Assembly: GCA_947034885.2 (NCBI GenBank)
Contig: OX344749.2
Coordinates: 33,847,182-33,911,181, forward strand
Direction: 5' to 3'
Length of the DNA stretch: 64,000 nucleotides
From: Thuidium tamariscinum
Taxonomy: Eukaryota; Streptophyta; Bryopsida; Hypnales; Thuidiaceae
The notes under the pieces were generated by a model. That model was not told the origin of the DNA. It ran no database searches and saw only the letters and a list, made by a program, of their open reading frames with translations. The translations under genes were made by a program, and so were the position numbers. This document shows positions 49,289-59,966 of this stretch, in pieces; position 1 is the stretch's first letter, and each line of letters begins with the position of its first letter.

Positions 49289-50477
49289 ACATTTATGACA
49301 TGTATAGATTTTTAGACATCTAGGACTCATATAGATCTCAAATATTTATGAAAAATTTAGATTTCAGAGTGTATAGTCTGAAACATCTAGGTTAGGTATA
49401 AACTTCAAAAATTTGTGATTGGTTTAGATTTCACACTGCACAGTCTAAACATTAAAAAGTGCCAAAGTAATGGAATGCCGCTAATTTAATGAAATTTGCC
49501 ATGGAGGACAAAATCAGCATATTAAGAGGACCCTAGATGTACTTTGGCATCTAGTCTCCCATTCATGATCAATCAGGCTCCGTCTCTCTGAGTGATGAAA
49601 TGAAGGTTCCTTGACTTCCTTCCTCCATGGCTCCATCCGTGTCCATAATAAGAACAAACCGAAATAGTAAGCCGAAGAAAATGAACTTCCTAATAATAAG
49701 CGTCCCGGACGACCCACAACTGGAAGTAAACAGATCCCCCCACTTGCGTTGAATGCCGAGTCAAGAAAGATGTCCCCAGTCTTCACACGGCTTTTCGGCC
49801 CTGCGGAAGAAGCCTAGCCAGTCTTCGATCAAGGAAATGCGGCAGAGGGCTGGAGTGTACTGTACTACTGTCGACTGTAGACCAGACCGTCCAGTCATCC
49901 ACTCCTCGAAAGTCAGGCCTGAACCGAATCTCATAAAACAATCACGCAATCTATTTTATTTTATTTCATTTCAACTCATTTTCGACCAAAAGATGCTTGA
50001 ATTAATCAAACATTTCAGAAAAGCCTTCCGTTCATCCCTTCATGGCTTCGATCATCCGGGACTGTGCTCCTCAATCCTCATTTAGTCAGCTACTCTGAAA
50101 ACCGTGTTTTCGAAGGGGGGCCGGTGGACTTTGCAGTCCACGCGGGCAAGGTCCACCTCGTGGTATCATACTATCATTAGAAACTAAAACAGGCTTATCG
50201 TATAAGAGTACCTTCTTTGCTTCCGCCAGTCTTCATTCCGTATTTCTGACACAGGTCGGATCCGCAGTCGCAAGCGTACACAAGTTAAGGCAGACACACA
50301 GAAATTAGTGTTTCGCAGGTGCAGCTTTTGCAGGAACTCTGCCATCATCTTCAAGCAAGTTCTCGTGTTTAAGTCAGGGCGCTTATCAACAAGTGCTCCT
50401 TGTAGTGCCGTAGCCAGCCCAGGTGGGATTTGAATCGTCGACAGAGTAGGACTTTCATATTAATTGCAACTCTTATC
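49289..50477 (+). other. Upstream region of paralogue B
   Basis: From about 49500 the composition is balanced, as around paralogue A. The open frames on both strands overlap each other and show no domains. I could not place a transcription start. Confidence 0.35.
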
Positions 50478-50792
50478 ATGGGAATGGACATGTATGGGAA
50501 GCTCTCCCGGACATTGATGCGCCGAAAGTACGAGAAGGTGGGCGTGAATGAAGGCTTTGAGGTGAAGGTGAGGAAGCCCGTGACAGTGAGGATCCCGAAG
50601 TCGAAGAAAGGGAAGAACGTGGTCCGGGAGGAAGAAGTGCAAGACCCTATGCCAGTGCTGGTGCCCAAGCGGTTCACCATTCTTTCCTCGTCCAATGATG
50701 TTGTCGACGAAGCCTGGTTGGAGCAAGCTCTTCGACGGACCCTGGCCGAAGGACGTCTCAATATCCTCAAGCCGACTCCCCCGGAAGCATAA
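50478..50792 (+). CDS. Small basic protein of unknown function, paralogue B (104 aa)
   Basis: ATG 50478 opens a 104-residue frame on the same strand as paralogue A, about 14.3 kb downstream. The N-terminus MGMDMYGKLSRTLMRRKYEK and the C-terminal FTILSSSNDVVDEAWLEQAL followed by RRTLAEGRLNI match paralogue A, while the Lys/Val-rich middle differs. Conservation at both ends with a free linker suggests two short functional segments. No signal peptide, membrane helix or metal-binding cluster is visible. The frame extends upstream without an ATG to about 50430. I do not recognise the family. Confidence 0.78.
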   Translation: MGMDMYGKLSRTLMRRKYEKVGVNEGFEVKVRKPVTVRIPKSKKGKNVVREEEVQDPMPVLVPKRFTILSSSNDVVDEAWLEQALRRTLAEGRLNILKPTPPEA

Positions 50793-52424
50793 AGAAACGT
50801 GCCTGTCCCATTGCATTTAATTTGATTGTGGATGCATGCCCAAGTTAATTTATGAGGGTCTTCCATAGATCGAAGGTGGGATATACTAGCTGATTCGTGG
50901 GGGTCTTCATCGAGCAGCAGGCTAGGGTACGTTCTAGCTTAACAACGGCGGGTCGATACAGGGGAGGAATTGCATGTATTTAATGTGCTGGATTGATTTC
51001 CTACTCTGCCCGCGCGGGTTCCTCGCGCAATTGGTAGTGCTGGCAATGAAGCGAATGGAGACAACGGAGACTGTGTATCGATCGAAGCTCCAAGGAATAT
51101 ACACTGGGTGACTGTCTAGGCGTAGCTTAGACCCTAGCAGCACGAGCTTCACCCTTGCGCCACAGGATTCAACGATTGTAATGGACGAGTGGTTAGGTCC
51201 GAATTTTGCGGTGAGTGAGAAATCGGGGTTACGCATTCAAGCAAGCAGATGGGAAGGCAATGAATCTTCAATTGCAATCCTTCGGACCGAGAGATCACGG
51301 TTGTTAGTGAATCGATCAGCGACACTAGTTAACAAGCTTGGTTCACTCTAAGTCTCACTTAGTTGAGAAATGATCCGTGGTTACTGACCACATGATCGAT
51401 CGATGTATATACTTAGCTAGACATTCAATTGAAATTGAATTATGTCATTGCCTGATCTCAAGCTTGAATTGTCTGCAACTCTTGGCTTCGACTCAGTTGC
51501 GGTTGTCAAATGTGTGGATTTGGACGCGTTTGGGTTTGAAATCGATCTATCTAGTCTGTCACTTGTGCAATGTGCATCAAACAACACTTCAACAAAGTAA
51601 CTCAATTCAACCCTCTCGAAGACTCTAATCAAAGATTCTCACAGCGTCGGCCAGGATTACAAACTTGGGGCTCCTGACCTGGTCAGGTGTTTAGAAACTA
51701 ATTCACATGTTGACTTTGTTCAATCAGATGTGCACACAACATTGGATTCCCAGAATCTCAGGGCACTACCTGGTTGTACTGCTTTATTTGAAACTACACG
51801 CTAGGTTGATCACTTTTAGAATGGGCAAGAATGGATTCTCACTTGACCATTCAGAAAATGGAAGCTACACTAATAAAATAATAATGAAATTTAGTATCTG
51901 TAACAATAATTATGGAAGAGTAACATATAATACATGGCCAAATAAAATATAACTATGCAAAATATTCTTCTAATTTGAATAAATGAAATTGCCAAGAATC
52001 ACTCAAAAGAGTTCAACGTATAATAATGTTTTCATTGTCATAATTTGGATGAGTGAATCTGTATTCAGATGAACTAATGATGTTTCATTCCAAATCTGCA
52101 TGTTTTGGATATAAAAATCTTCAAATGCATTGTTGGGTATTATATTTGAAATAATGTAGTGAATTATGTTAACTTATTATCTCACCCCTACTTACACATG
52201 TATGCTAATAATATCAATTTCATGAAATTAGCAATCTTTTGTTACTATGGCACAGTTCAAGTTACACATTCTAAAACTAAAACTATATTTGTCCTAGTTT
52301 GGGGCCTAAAATTAAACCCTTATAGATATATGCCTTAATTTTTTGCTTGTTGAATATCCCCAATTAAAAAAATTAGACATTTAATGGTTCACATCATTTT
52401 TTATTAGTTCTCTTGACAATGGTG
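50793..52424. other. Intergenic region, no gene seen
   Basis: Balanced composition up to about 51700, then AT-rich. The open frames (for example 51377-51628) lack recognisable features. Confidence 0.45.
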
Positions 52425-52588
52425 CTAGTATATGAGCATGAAAATGTGAACATGTGAGCCTTGAGTGTATATATATTAGTAGATATACTACCACTATTGA
52501 AGGTGTTTATAATATAAACTCCTATAATATAGGCATGAGAGAAAATCTGATGTGAGTAGAGAGCCCCTTTGACTATAGTGAAATGTGC
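52425..52588. mobile_element. Truncated MITE of the TGCTAGTATGTGAGC family
   Basis: Starts AATGGTGCTAGTATATGAGC and continues with ATGTGAGCCTTGAGTGTATA, then GAAGGTGTTTATAATATAAA, as in the copy at 14075. The second end is absent; sequence stops matching shortly before the element at 52593. Confidence 0.6.
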
Positions 52589-52592
52589 AATT

Positions 52593-53449
52593 GGGTGATT
52601 GCAAGAAACACTTGTTCTATTTCTTGTCCCCTTGACCTCCAACGCCAGGTAGTTTTTTGCTCATAACTTTTGCATATTTTACCCTATCAACTTGAAATTT
52701 AGAATGAAGGTGCACACAAAAGCAGGGTTGTCACATTGGATGAGTTACTATTCATTTCTTGTCCAATTGGACAAGAAATGAATAGTAACTCATCCAATGT
52801 GACAACCCTACACAAAAGTTTTATATGTTGTGTAATTTTTTCAATTTTTTTAAAATTATTTTATTACTTTTAAATTACCCCTGATTGGTTGTCTACCTTG
52901 GCCATTTTGGAGGTTTTTAGTCCTATTTTTGACTCAAAAATCCGAATTTGAAGCCACAAATTCAACAAGTTGGAGGTCTACTAACATTTCAAGGATTGAC
53001 GATCAATTTTTATAAAAATAGTAAAATGTCTATTGTCCACATGGGGTCAAAGTGACCGTCCTTTGCATAAATGCTACAAAGAGGGGGAAAAAATTTAGAG
53101 GAATTTTTTGTTGCAATATGAGTACAATTTTGTTTAGAAAAATGGACTCTTTTAAAAATAATTTTTTGATTTTTTTTTAAATTATTAAAAATAAAAAGGT
53201 CCATAGACCCTTTTTCTACTATTTTTTGCTCCATGTGGCCTGTGAAGTACTTTTAGTAGTCTATACTACTGCATAGTACTACATAGTACCACACTGAAGG
53301 CCCAGATCTACAGGCGTGCAAAATCGACGATTGAGATTTGTAGGTGCACATCAAACGCGATGTTTTGTCAAGATGACGTGGTACTGCGAGTACTATGTCC
53401 AAAAACAACGTTTTGAGCCTAAAATGTGAAGTGTTTCTTGCAATCACCC
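52593..53449. mobile_element. MITE with 4-bp target duplication, GGGTGATTGCAAGAAA family, copy 3
   Basis: Starts GGGTGATTGCAAGAAACAC and ends GTGTTTCTTGCAATCACCC, a perfect 19-bp inverted repeat. AATT flanks both sides (52589-52592, 53450-53453). The interior differs more from the other copies and contains the palindromic insertion at 52723-52810. No convincing open frame. Confidence 0.92.
52723..52810. mobile_element. Minimal palindromic hAT-type MITE nested in the 52593 element
   Basis: Positions 52724-52809 are a perfect 86-bp palindrome: two 41-bp arms around AATT, starting AGGGTTGTCACATTGG. The left edge reads CAGGG, the usual hAT terminus; the right edge reads CCCTA where CCCTG is expected. 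CACAAAAG stands immediately on both sides (52715-52722 and 52811-52818), an 8-bp target duplication as hAT transposases make. The element is 88 bp and has no room for a gene. Confidence 0.9.
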
Positions 53450-53530
53450 AATTACAGGGAATTAAAAAAATATTTAAAAACAATATTTTTATTTTCTTAT
53501 TTTCTTATAATATTTTTTTTTATCCAAAAT

Positions 53531-53557
53531 TTAACCCTTAATGGGGTCGATCCATCT
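53531..53557. repeat. Left end of the piggyBac-type element with TTAA
   Basis: TTAA followed by CCCTTAATGGGGTCGATCC. It matches the complement of the right end at seven initial bases and then with a few mismatches through GGGT..CG..TCCAT. Confidence 0.88.
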
Positions 53558-54514
53558 GGAAGGCTGAAAGAGGGCCTCAAACAGGGAAATGTTCGGCCTC
53601 CTTTTCCCCAACACTGAAGGACGCATGCAGGAAGTTCACCGTATGATTTCAAAAGCACAACACACAGCAATGCACAGAACGAAGCAGTTGCATGAATGAC
53701 TTCCTTGATGCTTAGATTATGAGCTTTGACCGCAATTTTGAAGGCGTTGACTTCGTCGGGCAGCGACTTCACAGTTCAATTCAATGCAATTTTAGGCCAC
53801 TTGCGATATGTACAAAAATTTGGAAAAATATAGAAACTGTTCACCACAACATCTTCTCTTCTAACATGTAATCAGAGCACACGCATGCAACATGTTCAGA
53901 GAATTATTGGCCTTGCAATGAGAACCCATTCCTGTGAGTGCTGACATTTTGTGTCTTGGGCATATATGAAACTGACCAACAACAGTGCCTACGACTTTGT
54001 CAAGCCCGTGACTCCTATCTGCCCTAGTGACCGTCTCGGTGGTACTTGCTTGCCTGTCTGGAAGACGACATTTTAGATGACGTTCGTTTCACTCGATTTT
54101 ACGTCGGAGATGCCCACTGACGGTGGCTGACAAACAATTCTTTACCATAAAATATTCCTCTGCTCGGAATGTGATGATTCATGACACATGCACTTTTCGA
54201 CTAAAAGGAATGTGAGACTACATGCACTGTGATCCGCACTTGATACACGGCACACCTCATAACCAAAGGCAGTAAAGAACATACACGGAGTTCCTAATAC
54301 CAAAGGCAACTGTAAACAATGAAAACTGCACTTTTTACTACAAGAAAACACTTTACATAGTGAACGCAATGTGCAAACCTCTGTAACCGGCCATGATTCC
54401 TATCATTTCCATGCGTGAGTACTGATACCGCCTACACTGTGCACACAAGTATATCGACTATGGCCACCTCTAGTAATGCCAAGCGTCCTACATGTCATAC
54501 AAAAAACTACACCA

Positions 54515-54802
54515 CATTAGAAGAAATTTGAGGGCATTAGGAGACTACGAGTTCCCGGATTGCGGGAACGCAGTTTCTGCCCTGTGAACCCGAATCCTAC
54601 GTGGTCGGGACACTACCACGTAATATATATTTTTTTTTTTCAAATTTTTTTTTTGGACTTATTTTCATATTTTAGGACCCGAATTTTTTTTTTTAATTTT
54701 TTTTTTCGATAAAAGTTGGCCTAACAGGGGTCTACGGCATTGGGAGCCGTTTCGGGAACAAACCCGAAACGGCCCTGTAATGCCCTCAGATTTCATCTAA
54801 TG
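54515..54802. mobile_element. CATTAGA-type MITE, uninterrupted copy, nested in the piggyBac-type element
   Basis: Starts CATTAGAAGAAATTTGAGGG and ends CCCTCAGATTTCATCTAATG. In reverse orientation it is collinear with 31641-32650 minus the inner insertion. It contains long A/T homopolymers and a GTTTCGGGAACAAACCCGAAAC hairpin region at about 54749-54770. No target duplication was identified. Confidence 0.88.
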
Positions 54803-55286
54803 CTTCTCTAAAGTGAATCCAGACCCCGCCCTCACTGCATTTGATGATGACTACATGAGAACTGCATCGACATGAGCACGGCCGTATTTGCACATTGTCC
54901 CCGGACTGTATCTCCACTTTCAACCACCGCACATCCTACCCTCCACAGTGACAACCTCTTGCTGTGCTCTAAAGAAAACAACCGCCGCCGGCTCTGCGAC
55001 AATACTGAAGAAGATAAGCTGCTCCATGCATGCGTCACTATGAAAAACTTCAGTCAGTACTTCGATCTCTGACTATGCTTACTCAGTCGTCCAAGCAACA
55101 AATCCAGCATCCTACACTAAGCCTTTTAAGTGCCGCAACAACAAGTGAAACTATATTTGGTGTATATGCAAAAGTACCAATAGAAGCCGCATGATAAATA
55201 TGTAGAATTACAACAAACTTTTTACAGAACTGCTGCTCGATATACCCTCACTGAAAGTGCACCCATGTTACCCAGGAATTCAATCT

Positions 55287-57086
55287 TCAGCTCCTCAAAG
55301 CATAGTGACTTCGTTGGAAACAGTCGCCGGTATGAAGGAAGATGCCCCCACACTGAGGACACATCATGCTCGTTCGAACTACACTTCGACAATATCCACA
55401 CTGACGTCGACGATTGGAACGGATGAGCGCATACACCCCTGGCGACGACAACCGAAACTGTGAAACAGCACCTCGTTCTTGTCTCCACGGTCGGCTCAAC
55501 TCATCTGCAAGATGAAATTGAAATTGCATATGTGACATTGCATTCTTGCCAAGCTACTCAGAAGCAACTTTGTGCAAAATGTAGCAGTTCACAATTGACG
55601 TATCCACAAGATAGAAGAAAATCTTGTGCCACCACTTGTGGCTACGACTCTGGCATGTGTAACTCCCGCGTAGGTGGTCTGCAACATCGACTCCTCGCAT
55701 GAAGTCAGAGTACCCTTTATGAATTGGAGAGGTCTCCAAGTCCTGCACTTCTCCATCAATGCGTCGTGGAACTATGGGCCACTGTTCATCATCTGCAGGA
55801 ATGGGCGGGTAGAATGTAGATAGCATCTTCACAGGCTTTCGATCTACGAATACAACACAGGCAATGGCAGCAGCTGCATGCATTCGCTAGTGCAAGGTCC
55901 CCTGAGGTTCCTTTGACAAACGCTTCATGTCTTGGAAGCAAGGTGGCAAGCCTAGTCGGTTGTTCCGCACCGTTCCAACACCTTACGTGCCAAAAGAGCG
56001 CAGCTGCAATAGTAATTTTATTGACGTAAAGAAGTTATCCGTTGTCACCACATGTGACCTGCCATGTAGACCCTCCATCAATTGCAGAACCACGTCATGG
56101 CCAGTTTTGGCGTCTCGACTCAGATCACCGCTCAACGACTCCCTGAATTGGGATCCTGTATAGATTTGAAAATCAAAAACGTACTTCTGACGCGCATCTA
56201 CAAGACACCAGACTTTAACGCCCCATTTAGTTGGCTTCCTTGGCATGTATTGTCTAACAGGGCAGTACTTGCCTTTGTAGGGCACCATTGTCTCATCTAC
56301 AGTAACTTCTTGATGCAACTGCCAATTGCTCTTGAAGCGCCGCTTCATCTCTGTGACCAACCACCGCATTTTTTTCAATCTGTCAAACTCTGCATCGTCA
56401 CCTGCTTGCATTGGTACAGTTTCATCAACAATGTGAAGGCAACGTGTGACATCTTCATAATGACGGCATGACATTATGGAAGAGATGCTAGGACAATACA
56501 GGAACTCATTCCGCTTGTTCCAGTAGCTTCTATGATTTGGAAGACGTTTTATGCCCATCAAAAGGTTCACAGCCAAAAATGCCTTCAGCTCTTCTTTGTT
56601 GAGGGGCCACCACTTCCTGCCTCCAATCGCCATGTTCCTCTCTGTTGGCACCTCACTAACATAGCGATTACTATCAGCGCAAATGCGATTCAGCGTGAGA
56701 TCACTCCAAAATCGTCCAAACAGGGATGTCTTACTGGGCATGCGGTTGATCGGAAAGTTAGGTCCTGGAGTCGGTCTCGTGAACGGTGCAGGTTGCTCAA
56801 TGAACGTGGACTTGGCCATGCTCCAATGCGTTGCACTGAACTCTTCTACAAATGCTAGTCGAGTAGTAGCTGCGGATTGGCGGACACTGGTTCCACGTCG
56901 CCGAGGCTGATCTGCATCGACAGTTCCAGTGGTGGCATTCACGGGAAAGCGCTCATCGGCCTCATCGATTGGACCGTCCACTGAGGGTGCATCACGACGG
57001 GGTTCAGTCTCTAATCGCAGCGGTCGAGCACCTTCTGATCGCGGCGGTTTTGCAGGACTAGGACAGACCTTGCGCTTTCGAGTCAA
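55287..57086 (-). pseudogene. piggyBac-type transposase (DDE_Tnp_1_7 with C-terminal Cys-rich finger), three in-frame stops
   Basis: A single minus-strand frame runs from 57086 to a TGA at 55289-55287. It contains RKWWPLNKEELKAFLAVNLL (start of the DDE domain), EVTVDETMVPYKGKYCPVRQ with the first catalytic Asp, HVVTTDNFFTSIKLL with the second, and DFMRGVDVADHLRGSY with the expected third. It ends in a zinc-binding tail: CGYC, MCPQCGG, HTGDCFQRSH, as in other piggyBac proteins. Three stops interrupt it: TAA at 55985-55983, TAG at 55889-55887 and TAG at 55556-55554; there is no frame change. Translated around the stops, the domain order is complete and collinear, so this is a recently inactivated full-length copy. 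The same frame stays readable upstream to about 58136 with further stops. Confidence 0.9.
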
Positions 57087-57089
57087 ACG

Positions 57090-58136
57090 TTATGATTCAT
57101 TGGGTTGGGCTTCGATATGTTCGACGTTAGGCCTACTTCCATCACCGTCTCCAACAGAGCGATGACGTGCTGTAGCACAGGCTCCTCGCTTGCTTCTGAA
57201 TGCGATCGGATGCTATGATGTCAATGGGGCCATCGGAAGAGAAGATTCCTCCAGCGCCGCTTGAGGACTGTCATCGCCGGGAACTGGAACTGATGTCTAC
57301 TGATGCGTTTCGTGTGGAACACTGTGATCTACGAAGTCATACCATGACATCCACGACTCGTCCACATTGTCCTGCACAATGTCATTATCAGATTCTGAGA
57401 GGTGCAGGACTGACGACTGAGAATTACCGAACGACGGCATTGAAACATCTTCATTGGCAATCGACGATGCATGGCCTCCGGATAGGTGAGCGAGGTCGCC
57501 CATGTCCACTTCGAGTGAGTTTGGGATGTCAGTCTGCACTTGAATTATGATAACGTGTTCAACACCATCACTGTCGATATGAAGTTCTTCACCGTCATCT
57601 AGCAGAACGACATGTATAAGCTGCCTGGATCCACTGCGACAGTAGGTATGAATCACTAAACCTAGAGTCTAGTTGTTGTCATGTTGAGGTATGATAGTGT
57701 GGACATTGCTATGGCGGAACGATGATGGGAAGCGCACGGGCTGAGGTGAAGTTGAAGCAGTCATGCCTCGCTCTAATGCCGTTACTTGAAGTAACCATCG
57801 TTGTCCCCGCCAGGGCAAGATGCAGATCGCTTCGATATGTGAAAGCAGATTCCGTGGGCACACTTCTTCATTTGCATCAGCCGTGGTCTCCATGTGAACA
57901 TGGCATATGCCGTTAGGTAAGTCGTTGCTGCAACTTGTATGTCTTGTGGGCCTTGTAGACAGAAGTTGCACGCCGTGCGGAGGACGTGAGGGGCTGCTTT
58001 GTCTTGAGGTAGGTAGAAGCTGAAATGATGCTCCGACAGGATGTTGTTGTGCAGAAGGCTGAGCAGGAGCAGGTGAACTCAAGTTGGCAGCAGAGTGTGG
58101 AGCAAGAGCACTGAGATGAGCAGATGAATCGTCCAT
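57090..58136 (-). pseudogene. Probable N-terminal extension of the piggyBac-type transposase, with stops
   Basis: This lies in the same minus-strand frame as the transposase. From the first in-frame ATG at 58136-58134 it reads a Ser/Pro/Ala-rich segment, then an acidic segment with SDNDIVQDNVDESWMSWYDF near 57340-57390, typical of the low-complexity N-terminal part of piggyBac proteins. Stops are TAG at 57671-57669, 57299-57297 and 57215-57213 and TAA at 57092-57090. Some of this could be intron. Where the original protein began is uncertain. Confidence 0.5.
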
Positions 58137-58212
58137 GTCAATGGTCACTGGCCTCCAACGACTACCTCAAAGTGCAGCAGCTGCACCCGCTTACAAACGT
58201 CGATGAAGTGGA

Positions 58213-58572
58213 CTATGCACAGATACGGCAGACGCAAGGTGTAGCACCAGCGTTAAGCCACATCAGAACCCTCAGAGCGTGGTTTACTTCCGGACTGAAG
58301 CCCTCAAGATGACCTTCAGGTAGTCTGTCTCTCCACCCTAGAATACATGCGTAGTGGTGGCGGAACAAGAAACGGAGACCTCGTGGTGTGTCTTTCTTCT
58401 TTATATCCTTGCGCACTGTCTTACGCAGCAAATGTCGTCGATCTAACAAAGATAGAATTTGGCGGCTTTGTAATTGACTAGCTCCTACTGATGAGCACCA
58501 GACATGTAGAGTATCTCTAATGTGAGGAAGCCAAATGCGTCCTTGATCACAGTCTTGGGGCAAGCTGGCCAT
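58213..58572 (-). CDS. 119-residue ORF of unknown function inside the piggyBac-type element
   Basis: ATG at 58572-58570 opens a clean frame on the transposase strand, about 75 bases before the start of the long transposase frame but in a different frame. It reads like protein (for example CDQGRIWLPHIRDTLHVWCS, basic RKTVRKDIKKK, and CVCRIC at the end) rather than random text. It may be an accessory ORF of the element or a 5' exon of the transposase. I do not recognise a domain. Confidence 0.4.
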   Translation of the reverse strand: MASLPQDCDQGRIWLPHIRDTLHVWCSSVGASQLQSRQILSLLDRRHLLRKTVRKDIKKKDTPRGLRFLFRHHYACILGWRDRLPEGHLEGFSPEVNHALRVLMWLNAGATPCVCRICA

Positions 58573-59938
58573 GATGGAGGTAAGTCATGAGTCAATGCCC
58601 TCACAAGTCATGCATATTGACATTCGAAAAGACAAATACATGTACAACTAAGTGTAGGTGCTACTGAGGACGATAGTGAAGGTCGAGAAAAAAACATGCA
58701 TGGATGTAAGTGCAATTGGAACAATGTGAGGAATTAGAACAGCTGAACACAGCGACGACATAGGATAGAGTCAAATAGTGTATGCATACTTCACTCACAT
58801 GTGCAAGACGTGAATGTAGTTCGCACTCTAAAGAAGTACTAGCGACAACGGTGCTGCTATGTATCGAGGCAGCAATCGAAGATCAGTGCAGCGACTACGT
58901 GGAATTGAAAGTGGAATCGACGTGATCAAGAATGCGCCTTCTACTGTGACACGTGAAAAAATGAAGTTCGTAGGAGAGCAGTTCGACCATACAAACCAAG
59001 AGATTGAGAAGGTGGACTAAAAGAAATGAACACGACTAAAAATTTACTGAACAGAGCAAAGCGTAATCATGAGAATTGAAAGAGGACCGACTAAATGGAA
59101 GACAGAACTAGAGAGTAGAAAAACTTGAGTATGTATGAAAGTAAGACAAGCATGTGGTGATTGACGTGTATCGGTATTATGTCTCGCCTGCTCTTTTATG
59201 TGCTATTGAGGAGTGGCATGCAAGCTTCAGATGTCTTGATTTTTCAGTGCCGCTTCAAGCACAGAGACAATTAGTAGGACTACATCGTAGGATATGATGC
59301 ATGCAGGAGTGAGTGACAAGGTGAATTCATACTAGTTCAAAATCACTGACCACACGAGAATCATAAATGTTTTCATGAAGTGTAGGTACTAGTGGATGTA
59401 CATACTGCTAGTTCTGTACTCTCTTCTTTGTGCAATCAGCAGAGATGAAACCTACGTAGGAGGTACATGCAAAGAATCATAAATTGGCAAAGAAGTTGAG
59501 TAGAATTCCTTGAGGAGCATTTGCAAGTAGGAAGTAGCCAAGTGTCATTCTGTACGAAGAGCCGCCAACTTACTCATAATGATAATAGTAGAATATTAGC
59601 ACGATTTGCACTTCATCTGACACAACCGTAAAAAAAAGACTATAAAGTGTTGAGAGTGACGTCTGCAAGTTGTACAGTAAGGCCTTGTCCAACCACTTGG
59701 GAAGGCTATAAAATTTCTTTCAACTGCCCTTCAAAATAGGGGCGGGCACTCCAAATATCTTGTCTCACAATACACCTCTCCATTACTTATTTTATAGAAA
59801 AAAGTGGACACAGTTTTTGCTATCTTGGAATTCAGTTTCAAGTGCTGAAATGCATGACAGAACTCCACAAAAATGGATGGATGAAAAATTGATCGGAAGT
59901 TGAAGATACAGCACTTCTGCTCTGTCCATCGTCCATAA
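58573..59938. other. Non-coding right part of the piggyBac-type element
   Basis: No open frame of note. It is purine-rich on the plus strand with many TGCA(A/T) words. It probably contains the promoter of the minus-strand genes, but I cannot point to elements. Confidence 0.4.
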
Positions 59939-59966
59939 AATGGACGCGAACCCGCTTAAGGGTTAA
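59939..59966. repeat. Right end of the piggyBac-type element with TTAA
   Basis: It reads GGACGCGAACCCGCTTAAGG and then GTTAA; the complement begins TTAACCCTTAAGCGGG. It pairs with the left end at 53531. Confidence 0.88.

Larger units (their letters stand above)
53535..59962 (-). mobile_element. Complete piggyBac-type transposon, 6.4 kb, with decayed transposase
   Basis: TTAA stands at 53531-53534 and 59963-59966. The left end reads CCCTTAATGGGGTCGATCC and the complement of the right end CCCTTAAGCGGGTTCGCGTC, an imperfect inverted repeat of about 23 bp. On the minus strand it carries a piggyBac transposase domain (55287-57086 and beyond). TTAA insertion, C-rich termini and the DDE_Tnp_1_7-type transposase together define the superfamily. 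A CATTAGA-type MITE (54515-54802) has inserted near the left end. The region 58573-59962 holds no gene I can support. The transposase has in-frame stops, so this copy is inactive unless those are assembly errors. Confidence 0.92.

Noticed and set aside
49753-50085. 110-residue plus-strand frame upstream of paralogue B
   Set aside because: It overlaps minus-strand frames of similar length and has no motif or repeat support.
55287-57086. Genetic-code reassignment (TAR as Gln) to explain the transposase stops
   Set aside because: The FTSHI3, PPR and DHQS genes in the same window end at TAG or TAA in the expected place, so the host uses the standard code.
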